42,169 nucleotides of DNA from CAZDAM01 sp964503595 (GTDB taxonomy: Bacteria > Muiribacteriota > UBA6191), in NCBI GenBank assembly GCA_964503595.1, contig CAZDAM010000015.1:1-42169 (forward strand), written 5' to 3'. How positions within the stretch are numbered: position 1 is the stretch's first letter; every line of letters starts with the position of its first letter. Below are positions 1 to 8,141 of this stretch, piece after piece. The notes below the pieces were generated by a model. It worked only from the letters and a program-made list of their open reading frames with translations, was not told the origin of the DNA and made no database searches. Position numbers and translations under genes: made by a program.

Positions 1-861
1 AGCAGTGCCGCGGCAGCCAACCCCGGACATCCCCTCAATGGTTGATTTCGCCACATAAAAGAGAACAAAGACCCCAAAGAATGAAGTGAGCTGTTCCAGC
101 TCCGCCGTCTTGGCTGCATCCGCGACATGCCTGGCCATGACAGAAGTCTTGAGATCATCCGGAAAGGCCAGATCCAGACCCAGCCATGACTGGGAAACAA
201 TCCCGTGAATTTCGGAATTAAAGCCCTTCACCGAGAGATAGATGGCGGCAAAGGAGAGGATGATCATCTGGATCACGTCGGTAAAGACCACTCCGTAAAT
301 CCCGGACATCAGGGTATAGGTGAGTCCTACGGCAACCATAATGGCCGTACAGGTCGTTTTGCTGTATGGCAGGAAATATTCCAGAAACTTTCCGCCTCCG
401 ACACAGAAGTACACGATCATTCCAAGCGAAAACAGACACTGGGCAATCGCGGAAAGCAGATGCGCTGTTTTGCCCTGATCATCGGTGCCAAACCGGATTT
501 TCATCCACTGGGCAGAAGTCATGACCCGGGAACGTCTCAGCCATTTCCCTAAAAAGACCATCAGGAATGCAAGGGCAAGTCCCACCCCTCCCCGCATTTC
601 GATCAGAAACCCGCGATAGCCAAACTCATAAACCATCGCCACGATAATCATGGTCCCGGTCATATCAAAATTGGATGTGGCGGTAGAAATCCCCAGAACC
701 CACCAGGGAATTTTGTTTGAGCCGAGGAAGTAATCCTCAATGCCCTGACTGGCCACATTGGACATGTAATATCCCACAAGTGTAACCACGACCAAGAAGC
801 CCAGCACAATGGCAGCATCCACTGTGGCCAGGCCGGTTACGGCAGCTTCTGGAGCCGTCAT
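1..861 (-). CDS. sodium:solute symporter (SSS family), 3' part outside window
   Basis: The first 287 codons are visible; the gene runs off the left edge. It should be an inner-membrane Na+-coupled transporter of the SSS/SLC5 family, substrate unknown. The translation starts MTAPEAAVTGLATVD. It shows a first membrane helix at about residues 15-32, the family region GISTATSNFDMTG (about 54-66), a long helix at about 90-105, and the signature SGIYGVVFTDVIQ (about 181-193), matching the usual GG.xAVxxTDxxQ motif. The start at 861 is supported by GGGAGG six bases upstream of the ATG. It is divergent from malQ across a 156-base gap in which I see no confident promoter. The substrate cannot be named from this fragment. 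Confidence 0.9.
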   Translation of the reverse strand, partial: MTAPEAAVTGLATVDAAIVLGFLVVVTLVGYYMSNVASQGIEDYFLGSNKIPWWVLGISTATSNFDMTGTMIIVAMVYEFGYRGFLIEMRGGVGLALAFLMVFLGKWLRRSRVMTSAQWMKIRFGTDDQGKTAHLLSAIAQCLFSLGMIVYFCVGGGKFLEYFLPYSKTTCTAIMVAVGLTYTLMSGIYGVVFTDVIQMIILSFAAIYLSVKGFNSEIHGIVSQSWLGLDLAFPDDLKTSVMARHVADAAKTAELEQLTSFFGVFVLFYVAKSTIEGMSGVGCRGTA

Positions 862-1017
862 GCATCCTCCCTTTCTGTTGTACAGGTGACCCCCAAGCCT
901 AGCCTGACAGTCTCCAAGCGTCAAAGGAACGCGGTAATTTTCTTGCTTCGCGGGAGGAAAAATGCTCCCCCGGACTCTGATGCCTTTGAAGCAGGCTTGT
1001 GCTAGCATTCCGGCATT

Positions 1018-2472
1018 ATGGAAGCAAAAACTCTCGGTATCATGGTTCCTCTCTTTTCTCTCCCTGGTCGCTTTGGCTGCGGAGATATCGAGTCCCTCCA
1101 CACCTTTTTGGATAACCTGGCCCAAACAGAGTTCCGGCTAGTCCAGTTTCTGCCCCTTAATGCTCTGAGTGCAGGAGACCCAAGCCCTTACAGCTCTCTT
1201 TCTGCATTTGCCTGCAACCCTCTTTTTCTGAGCCTGGAGCGTCTGCCCTGGCTAAGAAAGCTGCCCCAGGAACTCCCGACGGATGAGCCCATTGACTGGC
1301 AGAGGGTTTATGACATCCGCATGAAGGCACTCAGGGAAGCCTGGAAAGTGTTTCAGGAGCATCCCGGCGGGCGGCAGCTCGTGGAATTCAATATCTTCCG
1401 GGCCGAGCAGGGTCACTGGCTTGAGGAATGGAGTCTTTTTGCCGCCATCTTCACCAAACAGAACAAGGCTTTCTGGGACTGGCCAAAAAAACAGAGAGGT
1501 CCCCAGTGGGCCTACGCTTCCATGACAGACAGTCTGGCCAAAGAAGCCGATTTTCAAGCCTTCCTTCAGTGGCTTTTCTTCCGTCAGTGGCGCGAGGTTC
1601 GTATGCATGCCAACCAGCTTGGCATCCAGCTTATGGGAGATCTTCCCATCTACGTCTCCAAGAATTCCGCGGATTACTGGTCCCGGCCCGAGATGTTTTT
1701 GAAGGGTGTCAGGGCTGGAGTTCCACCGGATCTTTACTCTGAAGAAGGTCAGGACTGGGGCAATCCAATCTATGACTGGGAACTGATGGAAGAGGAAGAC
1801 TTTGACTGGTGGCGGGATCGCATGGGCTGGCTCAAACAGCTTTATGACTGCGTGCGCATGGATCACATCCGGGGATTTCACGGATTCTGGGCCATTGAAG
1901 ATGGCAAGAAGAGCAAGGACACCAAAGAGTGGACCGAGGGTCCGGGTACGCCTCTGATTGAAGCTCTTCAGGATTCCGGCATCGGCCTGATTGGCGAAGA
2001 TCTGGGTTATATTCCGGAAGATGTCCAGAACTGGCTTCAAGAATTCAATATTCCCGGTTACCGGGTAAGTATTTTTGGCTGGGGCTACTACGCTTCAAGC
2101 GATGACTACGGTGGAGCCCTGCGCTATCGAAAGCCCGAAGAGTGGCCCCAGAATTCCTATTCCACCACTTCCACCCACGATTCCGAATCCCTGATGGAGT
2201 TTCTCCAGGCTTTGGGCTCTGAAGATAAGAAGGCCCTGATTGAAGACTGCGGACTCCCCGCAGGCACTCAAGACTCCCTGCTTGCCGACAGCATGCTACA
2301 AAGAATCCTGAAAAGCCCCTCGCTTCTGAGCGTCTTTCCACTACAGGATATTCTGAAACTTCCGGTTCGGATCAACACCCCCGGCACGGTCTCTCCCAAA
2401 AACTGGACGGCCCGCATTCCTCTTGGAGAAGACGAATGGAATATCCTAAAAAATTTTGGAGCCTCTTCCTAA
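1018..2472 (+). CDS. malQ: 4-alpha-glucanotransferase (amylomaltase, GH77)
   Basis: This is a cytoplasmic enzyme that transfers 4-alpha-glucan segments between maltodextrins. At 484 residues it has normal GH77 length. The N-terminus has MVPLFSLPGRFGCGD (9-23) and a PSPYSSLSAFACNP segment (55-68), both conserved in GH77. Catalytic residues are in place: the nucleophile Asp282 in RMDHIRGF, the acid/base Glu327 in GEDLG, and Asp388 in STHD. The RBS before the ATG at 1018 is weak. No maltose transporter, phosphorylase or glycogen gene lies beside it, so it stands as a single gene. Its last 4 bases overlap the convergent modC, leaving no room for a separate terminator. Confidence 0.96.
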   Translation: MEAKTLGIMVPLFSLPGRFGCGDIESLHTFLDNLAQTEFRLVQFLPLNALSAGDPSPYSSLSAFACNPLFLSLERLPWLRKLPQELPTDEPIDWQRVYDIRMKALREAWKVFQEHPGGRQLVEFNIFRAEQGHWLEEWSLFAAIFTKQNKAFWDWPKKQRGPQWAYASMTDSLAKEADFQAFLQWLFFRQWREVRMHANQLGIQLMGDLPIYVSKNSADYWSRPEMFLKGVRAGVPPDLYSEEGQDWGNPIYDWELMEEEDFDWWRDRMGWLKQLYDCVRMDHIRGFHGFWAIEDGKKSKDTKEWTEGPGTPLIEALQDSGIGLIGEDLGYIPEDVQNWLQEFNIPGYRVSIFGWGYYASSDDYGGALRYRKPEEWPQNSYSTTSTHDSESLMEFLQALGSEDKKALIEDCGLPAGTQDSLLADSMLQRILKSPSLLSVFPLQDILKLPVRINTPGTVSPKNWTARIPLGEDEWNILKNFGASS

Positions 2473-3101
2473 GAATCTTCAAAAGGACTGACGAGCAGGA
2501 TTTTGCCGCCCATGTCCTGGGCATCCTCTTCATCATGAGTCACCAGAATAACCGGGATCCGGCTTTCCTGAAGAAGCTCGCGGACTTCTGAGCGGAGCCG
2601 TTTGCGTGTCGGGCTGTCAAGAGCCGAGAACGGCTCATCCAGAAGCAGCAGATCGGGAGAAAAAGCCAGAGCACGGGCCAGGGCAATCCTCTGTTGCTGT
2701 CCTCCGCTTAACTGGGCTGGAAACCGGCCCTGTAACCCCCTAAGACCCGTCTTTTCAAGCAGGCTTTCGACCAGAGTTTCATCCTTACTGCCATAGGCAA
2801 TATTCTGCCTCGCCGTAAGATGAGGGAAGAGGGCCAGATCCTGAAACAGAAAACCGATTTTTCTGGTATGGGGCGGAAGCTGAAGGCTCTGGCCCGTATC
2901 TGTCAGAGTGCGGCCATTCAAAACGACTCGGGCAGAATCAGCCTCACTCAAACCCGCCAGAATTCTTAAAGCCGTACTCTTACCACAGCCACTCGGGCCC
3001 ATCAGAGTCAGAGTTTCGCCTGCCCCCAGGGCAAACTCCAGATTCAGCTCAAACCAGCCCTGATTGCCCTGAAGCCTTTTTTTCAGGACAGCCTCAAGCA
3101 T
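2469..3101 (-). CDS. modC: molybdate ABC transporter ATPase, short form
   Basis: Predicted ATPase subunit powering molybdate import on the cytoplasmic face of the inner membrane. Visible motifs are Walker A GPSGCGKST (about 35-43), the Q-loop in FLFQD, the ABC signature LSGGQQQR, Walker B LLLLDEPFSALD and the switch histidine in VTHD. It has only 210 residues. Enteric ModC is about 350 residues because of a C-terminal TOBE (Mop) domain, which is absent here, so molybdate sensing within ModC is missing. It is the last gene of modE-modA-modB-modC and overlaps modB by 8 bases. The assignment as molybdate rather than another anion rests on its neighbours modE and modA. Confidence 0.9.
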   Translation of the reverse strand: MLEAVLKKRLQGNQGWFELNLEFALGAGETLTLMGPSGCGKSTALRILAGLSEADSARVVLNGRTLTDTGQSLQLPPHTRKIGFLFQDLALFPHLTARQNIAYGSKDETLVESLLEKTGLRGLQGRFPAQLSGGQQQRIALARALAFSPDLLLLDEPFSALDSPTRKRLRSEVRELLQESRIPVILVTHDEEDAQDMGGKILLVSPFEDS

Positions 3102-3789
3102 GTCTCTCCCGGTTTCTGTTACGGGCGTGAAGACTGTATACCATCATCAAGGCCGCAAAGCTGAATAGAAGAAATGCAAGGGAATAGGCATGAGCCTGGG
3201 AGTAATTCATGGCCTCGACTTCTTCATAGATTGCGATTGAGGCAACCCGGGTTTCTCCCTTAATGGAACCCCCAATCATCAGAATGACCCCAAATTCTCC
3301 AAGGGTATGGGCGAAGGTCACGGCACAGGCTGTCAGAAGAGAGGGGCGGATATTGAGAACCACAATTTTATAGAAGGTCTGCCAGGGAGTTTTCCCCAGA
3401 ATCAGGGAAGCTTCAATCATGGATCTGGGGAGGGCATCCATGGCTGAAATCAGGGGTTGGAGCATAAAGGGCAGAGAATAGAAGCAGGAACCGAAAACAA
3501 GACCGGTAAAGCTGAAGGCCAGCTCCAGACCGACCGTTTCCCGAAGCCATAATCCCACTCCGGAGCGCGGCGAGAAGGCAATCAGAATATAAAAGCCCAG
3601 AACCGTCGGCGGCAGAACGATGGGAAGAGAGGCCAATGCTTCAAGGATTGGCCGAAAGGGAGATTTCATGCGGGACAGAAGCCAAGCCAGTGGCAAACAG
3701 CCGGTGAGAAGCAGGAGAGTGACACAGGCGGCCAGCTTCAAGGACAAAAGAAAGGGCTCCCATTGGGCCCAGAATTCGGAATGGTTCAC
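3094..3789 (-). CDS. modB: molybdate ABC transporter permease
   Basis: Inner-membrane permease subunit of the molybdate importer, 231 residues. Hydrophobic segments lie at about 15-38, 52-72, 90-112, 150-172 and 202-220. The EAA loop that docks on the ATPase is visible as MIEASLILGKTPWQTFYK (about 124-141), followed by the usual AxxxTFAHTLGEFG stretch. It overlaps modA by 4 bases and modC by 8, indicating translational coupling. Length and motifs match the ModB/CysT-type permease family, and modA next to it makes molybdate or tungstate the likely substrate. Confidence 0.93.
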   Translation of the reverse strand: MNHSEFWAQWEPFLLSLKLAACVTLLLLTGCLPLAWLLSRMKSPFRPILEALASLPIVLPPTVLGFYILIAFSPRSGVGLWLRETVGLELAFSFTGLVFGSCFYSLPFMLQPLISAMDALPRSMIEASLILGKTPWQTFYKIVVLNIRPSLLTACAVTFAHTLGEFGVILMIGGSIKGETRVASIAIYEEVEAMNYSQAHAYSLAFLLFSFAALMMVYSLHARNRNRERHA

Positions 3790-4529
3790 TTTGACTTCGG
3801 TATCCAGTAACCAGAGCTCTTGAAAATGCCCTGAGCCTTTTCCCCAAACAGAAACTGATAAAAATCGCGGGCTTCCCCGGAAGCCCCCTTCAGGAGAACT
3901 CCCCCCTGATCCAGAGGAGTATACGAAGATGGAGCCGGGTAATAGTGGTACTCTTCGGAATGATAAGCCTTCAAATCTTCGGAATAGAGACTTGAAGCCG
4001 CAACAAACCCGGCATCAGCGGCTTTGAGCGTAAACTGAAGGGCCTGCCCCACGCTCTCCCCAAATACCAGTTTGGGCTGGAGTTCCTCTGCCAGACCCAC
4101 TGCCTCAAGAATTTCCATCGCGGCTTCTCCATATGGAGCCAACCGGGGATTTGCCAGGGCAATCCGGCGCACTTCAGGAGCCCGAAGAGACTGGATTCCC
4201 GAGCTTAGAAGACCCGGTTTCACAGATAGAAGCAGAAGCTTTCCCCTCGCATAAGGCCGAACTTCGCCAAGACAGTGGCCTTCATCGCAGACAATGCGGG
4301 GCCTTTTCATATCTGCTGCCAGAAAAATATCGTATGGAGCCCCATTCAGGATCTGGGCGGCCAGCTTGCCTGAACTTCCCAGGGTAAATGCCACATGGCA
4401 GCTGGGGTGCAAACGCTCGAATTCATCGCCTATCCCAGAAATGACATGGCCCAGATTGGCCGCCGTCGCCACCCGGATTTCACAGGCGAAAGCCGAAGAG
4501 CACCATAATAGTGCCAGAAGCCATTTCAT
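3786..4529 (-). CDS. modA: molybdate-binding periplasmic protein
   Basis: Substrate-binding protein of the molybdate importer, 247 residues. An N-terminal signal peptide ends near AFA (about 15). The next residue is Cys16, but the preceding sequence is not a good lipobox, so a soluble periplasmic protein is more likely than a lipoprotein. Family motifs are VATAANL (20-26), the oxyanion-binding GSSGKLAAQI (51-60) and APYDIFLAAD (64-73). The start ATG at 4529 overlaps the modE stop as ATGA, and the modB start overlaps its end. Tungstate binding cannot be excluded from sequence. Confidence 0.93.
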   Translation of the reverse strand: MKWLLALLWCSSAFACEIRVATAANLGHVISGIGDEFERLHPSCHVAFTLGSSGKLAAQILNGAPYDIFLAADMKRPRIVCDEGHCLGEVRPYARGKLLLLSVKPGLLSSGIQSLRAPEVRRIALANPRLAPYGEAAMEILEAVGLAEELQPKLVFGESVGQALQFTLKAADAGFVAASSLYSEDLKAYHSEEYHYYPAPSSYTPLDQGGVLLKGASGEARDFYQFLFGEKAQGIFKSSGYWIPKSK

Positions 4530-5332
4530 CCCAAAGCCTCAAGCCCAAGAATGACAGAGGATGCCTTGAAGCAGGCCCAGACCGCCTGGCCTTCAGCAAG
4601 ACCCAGACGTTTGAGACTCTCGTTTGTAATCGAGGCCGCCAGCTTGGTCTGATCCTGAAGACCCATGTCCACCACAGCTCCGATTTCATCATGATGGATT
4701 GCCTCAATCGTAGCCTTCAAACGGTTTCTGGCCGAGATCAGGGGCTCTTCCTCTCCGGTGAACAGCATCACCTGGCTGGCTTTGAGGCTGGCCTGAACCG
4801 GCATTTCTTCCCTAAGACCCAGTTTTTCAAGCGATGCCTGAGTAATCTGGGCGGCCAGATGTTCTCCTGAGGCCAGTTGGATCAGGATTTCAGCCTGAAC
4901 ACTGCTGCTCTGAATTCTGACAATTTTTCCCTGGAACACATTGCGGGCACTGGTTTGCATGACCATCCTCCGAAGAACTGAAAGCCCTGCCTGACCAGAA
5001 CCGAAATTCTGCTCCAGAACCCCCAGAAACTGTTCATGGATCCGGGTGAATTCCCTCCAGGTGGCCAGCATTTTTTCACCAGCTTCGGTCAAGAATGCCC
5101 CGCCTCCACCTTTTCCTCCCACAGCTGTCTGAATCAGGGGGTGAGGATGAAGATTGGCCAGAAAATGAATTGTATCCCAGGCTGTCTTATAGCTCAGATT
5201 GGCTTTGCGAGCCGCTTGGGAAATACTGCCTTCTTCTTTCAGGGCGATCAGAAGACGCATGCGGTCTTCGCCAAGCTTCAAGGATTCGGGAGTCTGTAAG
5301 AACAGGCTGCCACTTAATTTCAGAGGATCCAT
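4526..5332 (-). CDS. modE: ModE-type molybdate-dependent transcriptional regulator
   Basis: Predicted regulator that binds molybdate and DNA and represses the transport operon. The N-terminal third is the LysR-like winged helix (EGSISQAARKANLSYKTAW, near residue 40). Two TOBE/Mop domains follow, beginning at SARNVFQGK and at SARNRLKAT, each ending in a KAS motif. The length of 268 residues fits full-length ModE. A TTG nine bases upstream could add MRS, but the ATG at 5332 fits the family start better. Neither start has a strong RBS. A GATC-ended palindrome lies directly upstream and suggests autoregulation. First gene of modEABC, overlapping modA by 4 bases. Confidence 0.93.
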   Translation of the reverse strand: MDPLKLSGSLFLQTPESLKLGEDRMRLLIALKEEGSISQAARKANLSYKTAWDTIHFLANLHPHPLIQTAVGGKGGGGAFLTEAGEKMLATWREFTRIHEQFLGVLEQNFGSGQAGLSVLRRMVMQTSARNVFQGKIVRIQSSSVQAEILIQLASGEHLAAQITQASLEKLGLREEMPVQASLKASQVMLFTGEEEPLISARNRLKATIEAIHHDEIGAVVDMGLQDQTKLAASITNESLKRLGLAEGQAVWACFKASSVILGLEALG

Positions 5333-5333
5333 A

Positions 5334-5363
5334 GATCGCAATATACCTAAAGATATAGCGATC
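5334..5363. promoter_or_regulatory. ModE-box-like palindrome at the modE start
   Basis: The arms GATCGCAATAT and ATATAGCGATC (11 bases, 10 matching as inverted repeats) flank an 8-base spacer and end 2 bases before the modE ATG. The TATAT/CG content and symmetry resemble known ModE operators of other bacteria. Position and neighbour support molybdate-responsive autoregulation; binding is inferred. Both outer ends are GATC, the Dam target. Confidence 0.7.
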
Positions 5364-5498
5364 CTTCAATCCTATGGATGCGCAGTCGCAAAGAAAGATA
5401 GAATTCCAGCCAGATCACTTCTGAAAAAACTCCTCCCGCACTCGAGAGAACTTCCTGAATGTCACGGTTCATCATCACCCCCGCTTTACGTTTATACC

Positions 5499-5957
5499 TC
5501 AAAACCCAATTTCATCTGCTCCTGGAGGTGGAGGCGGTGGACCATCAAAATCTCCCATCGGAGGAAGCCCATGTCTGCCCCCCTCCCGCCGTGGACGACG
5601 CTTCTCAAACCTGCTCATGATTTCCTCAAGCCGCTTTTTCTGTTCCGGGTTCAGGACTTCCCGAAGACTCTGCATGAAATCACGGGCCTGTTTCTGGGTT
5701 TCAACCCGCATTTCCTCGCGAATTTTCTTCCACTCTCCCCGGCGGGCTTCCATCTTTTCGTGAATTTTCCTGCTCTGTTCCTCATTCAGATCCAAAGCCC
5801 GGACAAGGCGTCTTTCCATGTGATCAAGGGGCATCGGACCCCCTTCAGCCATTTTGCGCATACGCTTGTGAAAATCATGCCGGGACCAGGCAATACCACT
5901 TAAACAACCAACTCCAAGACTTAAGACCAGAAGGGCAATCAGCTTAAAGCGCTTCAT
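5499..5957 (-). CDS. LTxxQ (Spy/CpxP-like) periplasmic protein, second copy
   Basis: A 152-residue protein with an N-terminal hydrophobic signal or anchor (about 5-24), then a charged helical body. Two LTxxQ-type sites are visible: LDLNEEQSRK (about 55-64) and LNPEQKKRLEE (about 101-111), the hallmark of the Spy/CpxP/ZraP/CnrX group of periplasmic chaperones and metal sensors. The tail is rich in proline and glycine (GPPPPPPG). It overlaps the anti-sigma gene by 14 bases and is the last gene of the sigma operon. By analogy with CnrX it could sense an envelope or metal signal and feed the anti-sigma protein; a Spy-like chaperone role is equally possible. Confidence 0.75.
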   Translation of the reverse strand: MKRFKLIALLVLSLGVGCLSGIAWSRHDFHKRMRKMAEGGPMPLDHMERRLVRALDLNEEQSRKIHEKMEARRGEWKKIREEMRVETQKQARDFMQSLREVLNPEQKKRLEEIMSRFEKRRPRREGGRHGLPPMGDFDGPPPPPPGADEIGF

Positions 5958-6252
5958 CGCTCACCTGCCATTCCAGCCCCAGATCGGTCTGCATTGCCGT
6001 ATCACTCAGATAGGAAATGGTTTCCGGTTGCAGAATATCCAGACCTGCATCCGGCATTCCGAAGAAAAGGACCAGCATGCCAAGAACCGCAGGAGCCGCC
6101 AGTTTCCAGAACCAGGCTTCGACCAGATCCTCAAGGGAATCCCTGCTTGGCAAAAGATGCAGAATCCGGGACGAATCCATGACTTCTGCACGGCAGGCCT
6201 GAACCTGATGCAAAGCCTTGAGAGCTTCCAGAGTTTTTTCTGTATCTTTCAT
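5944..6252 (-). CDS. probable membrane anti-sigma factor
   Basis: A 102-residue protein starting MKDTEKTLEALKALHQ. The start at 6252 is fixed by a strong RBS (GGGAGG five bases upstream) and by an ATGA overlap with the sigma gene stop. The N-terminal half is charged and helical, followed by one membrane segment around residues 48-65 (WKLAAPAVLGMLVLFFG) and a short acidic C-terminus predicted outside. Small size, topology and coupling to an ECF sigma gene match CnrY/RskA-like anti-sigma factors. No ZAS zinc-binding HxxxCxxC motif is present. The role is inferred from context, as sequence identity in this class is low. Confidence 0.65.
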   Translation of the reverse strand: MKDTEKTLEALKALHQVQACRAEVMDSSRILHLLPSRDSLEDLVEAWFWKLAAPAVLGMLVLFFGMPDAGLDILQPETISYLSDTAMQTDLGLEWQVSDEAL

Positions 6253-6839
6253 CTTTCCTCCCTGATGGAATGCTGGGTCTGCAACCACCCCTCAACCCGA
6301 TCCTTCAGCCGGGATTTCATACGATGCAGCCTGACTCTGGCCCAGACAGCCGACTGGCCCAGACTTGCCGCCGCCTCCGCAGGCTTCCAGTCCTCCAGAA
6401 ACACCAGACGGGCCAACATACGGTCTTCGGGTTTAAGCCCCGTGAAGACCCAATCAATCAGCCCTTCAAATTCATGAGGATCACCCCCATGCAAAAATGC
6501 CCGCATATCCTGGGATTGCAGCAAAAGCTCGAACCGGGCAGCTCCTTCCTGGCCCAAAGCCGCCTGAGGGGTTTCGCGCTGACCATTCTTGCGCCACCAG
6601 TCATGACAGGAACGGGCGGCAATCGTGCGGCAAAAGCCCAGAAGTTTTCCCTGATCCCGGTAAGACTCCATAGCCTTCCAGATCCGAATCCAGGTTTCCT
6701 GCTGGACTTCTTCCACAGCCGAAGCCGGAACATGGCGGGCAATCAGGCTGACAACCCCTTTGCCCGTGTATTCCATAAGCCGGGCGAAGGCTGTCTTATC
6801 CCCCCTCCTGACGGCATCCGTAAGCTCATGTTCCAGCAT
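6249..6839 (-). CDS. ECF-type RNA polymerase sigma factor
   Basis: Sigma-70-family extracytoplasmic-function sigma factor, 196 residues. Region 2 spans about 15-85 with VEEVQQETWIRIWKAM and the DNA-contact helix GFCRTIAARSCHDWWRKN. Region 4 spans about 130-185 with the helix-turn-helix DWKPAEAAASLGQSAVWARVR. No region 3 is present, as usual for ECF factors. The ORF begins 17 bases after the first LTxxQ gene and overlaps the anti-sigma gene by 4 bases. It probably directs transcription of its own operon and perhaps envelope-stress genes when the membrane protein releases it. ECF subgroup not determined. Confidence 0.9.
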   Translation of the reverse strand: MLEHELTDAVRRGDKTAFARLMEYTGKGVVSLIARHVPASAVEEVQQETWIRIWKAMESYRDQGKLLGFCRTIAARSCHDWWRKNGQRETPQAALGQEGAARFELLLQSQDMRAFLHGGDPHEFEGLIDWVFTGLKPEDRMLARLVFLEDWKPAEAAASLGQSAVWARVRLHRMKSRLKDRVEGWLQTQHSIREER

Positions 6840-6856
6840 ATTCGATGAGTCGGCTC

Positions 6857-7393
6857 TTAATCATCCAAGTCATCGAAATCATCATCGTCCTCATCGTCCC
6901 AGTGGCGATTGCCACGTGACTGACGCAGACGTTCTCTTAAAGCCTCACGTCGACTGGAATCCCCTGCTCTTTCCCGAAATTCACCCCGGCGACCTTCCCG
7001 CCTTTGAAGACGCTGCATGGCCTGACGAAATTTTTCTCTCTGCTCAGGATTGAGCATGGCGTCTACTTCATTGCGGGTTCGGATCATGCTGGCGAGCATA
7101 TCTTCAAGCAGTCTTGCTGATTCCTGGGCTGCCGAACGAATCTGCGCTTCAGTGGTACTCATATCCTGCATCAGTTCCCGGATTTTCCCTCTGGATTCCT
7201 TGATCTGCTCCCGCAGATCCTCGCTGGATTCCTTGACCGCTTTCAGCTTGACTTTAATCGCCTTCGCAGTTTCCTGATCCAGCCCCATTTTTTCGATCAT
7301 TTCCGGACGAAGGCCCTGAGGCATACCAGGATCTGCCTCGCTCATGGACACCATCATCATTCCAACCCCAAGTAGCAATGCTTTCAGTTTCAT
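6857..7393 (-). CDS. LTxxQ (Spy/CpxP-like) periplasmic protein with acidic tail, first copy
   Basis: A 178-residue predicted exported protein. The signal peptide covers about residues 1-20 (MKLKALLLGVGMMMVSMSEA). The body is a long charged helix with an LTxxQ-like site LNPEQREKFRQAM (about 114-126) and an earlier GLDQETAKAI. The C-terminus is very acidic (DDEDDDDFDDLDD), which could bind cations. The start at 7393 has a strong RBS (AAGGAAGGAAG). It is the first gene of the operon that continues with the ECF sigma factor, anti-sigma factor and second LTxxQ protein. It is a candidate extracytoplasmic sensor or chaperone; the ligand is unknown. Confidence 0.72.
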   Translation of the reverse strand: MKLKALLLGVGMMMVSMSEADPGMPQGLRPEMIEKMGLDQETAKAIKVKLKAVKESSEDLREQIKESRGKIRELMQDMSTTEAQIRSAAQESARLLEDMLASMIRTRNEVDAMLNPEQREKFRQAMQRLQRREGRRGEFRERAGDSSRREALRERLRQSRGNRHWDDEDDDDFDDLDD

Positions 7394-7458
7394 CTTCTTC
7401 CTTCCTTTATTATCCGTGGTTTCTGATTTTTGAAATTCTCGCGAGACATCCTATACAT

Positions 7459-7473
7459 CGCAAAGCATTTGCG
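7459..7473. promoter_or_regulatory. perfect small palindrome upstream of the ECF operon
   Basis: CGCAAA-GCA-TTTGCG forms a perfect 6-base inverted repeat 66 bases upstream of the first LTxxQ gene. Outside it, ACATCC (left, 7 bases away) and GGATGT (right, adjacent) form a second matching pair. It could be an operator or a hairpin in the leader. No function is assigned. Confidence 0.3.
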
Positions 7474-7753
7474 GGATGTTACACTCAGACGAAAAAATGT
7501 TTCCCTGTAAATTTTTAACTCCGCCACCTTTGAAAGCAGACCAGGTCGAACTCAGACTGATCCGCCCGATCAGGCCCGATGAGAAAACCGATCTTATTGC
7601 TTCCTATTCTGTTTGCGATTCATGGGACCCGCCATGCAAACTCTGAAATATATACCTTCCAAAAGCAGGGCCTTTTACACGACCGAAAATGTCTCTTTTT
7701 TAGAAGCACCTCCCAAAAGTAAGGAAAAACCACCTGAGCGGTTCTCCAGTTTT

Positions 7754-8122
7754 TCATCTGCCAAAGCGACTGAAGCCCGGAATCAGACTTCTTTCAAAAG
7801 CCAAAATGGATTTTCCAATGGTTGACTTGCTGATTCGTTCATTTGGCCAGACTTCTTCAGTTTCCTCACTCAATCTCTGAATCAGTACTTGTGCGGACAG
7901 ATTCATCTGCCATCCCACATGAAACAAACCTGCCAGGAAGAAGACCACAGGCTCGGAATATGGCAAGTCAGGAGCACCCCCATCAAAACTTTTGGAAAAA
8001 GATCGTCCACCCCCAAAACCAAACCCTGGGTTATGGCAGGTTACGCAGGCTGTCTTGAAAACCCCGGAAAAACGCTTGTCTACAAAAAGGGATTCTCCAG
8101 GGGCCCTCCAGATAAGTTCCAA
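7754..8122 (-). pseudogene. remnant of a di-haem cytochrome c peroxidase (MauG/CcpA type)
   Basis: The leftward reading frame shows SLFVDKRFSG, then ACVTCHNPGFGF with a CxxCH haem site, and later GKSILAFERSLIPGFSRFG. This is the order of blocks seen in the N-terminal domain of MauG/cytochrome c peroxidases (LFFDxRLSG, CxxCH, AFERTLxxxxSxFDR). The frame is only about 120 codons, has no ATG or signal peptide, stops early, and lacks the second haem domain. Its first codon is 20 bases after the slyD terminator, leaving no obvious promoter. I read it as a decayed gene. 7394-7753 otherwise holds only the promoter region of the sigma operon. Confidence 0.55.
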
Positions 8123-8141
8123 AATTCAAGCTCCCAGGAAC

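Noticed and set aside
1252..2040. Long minus-strand open frame of 262 codons inside malQ
   Set aside because: It lies wholly antisense to malQ, which has complete GH77 motifs; its product has no recognisable domain.
5199..5903. Plus-strand open frame of 234 codons
   Set aside because: It spans modE, the intergenic gap and the second LTxxQ gene in antisense; no coding signal of its own.
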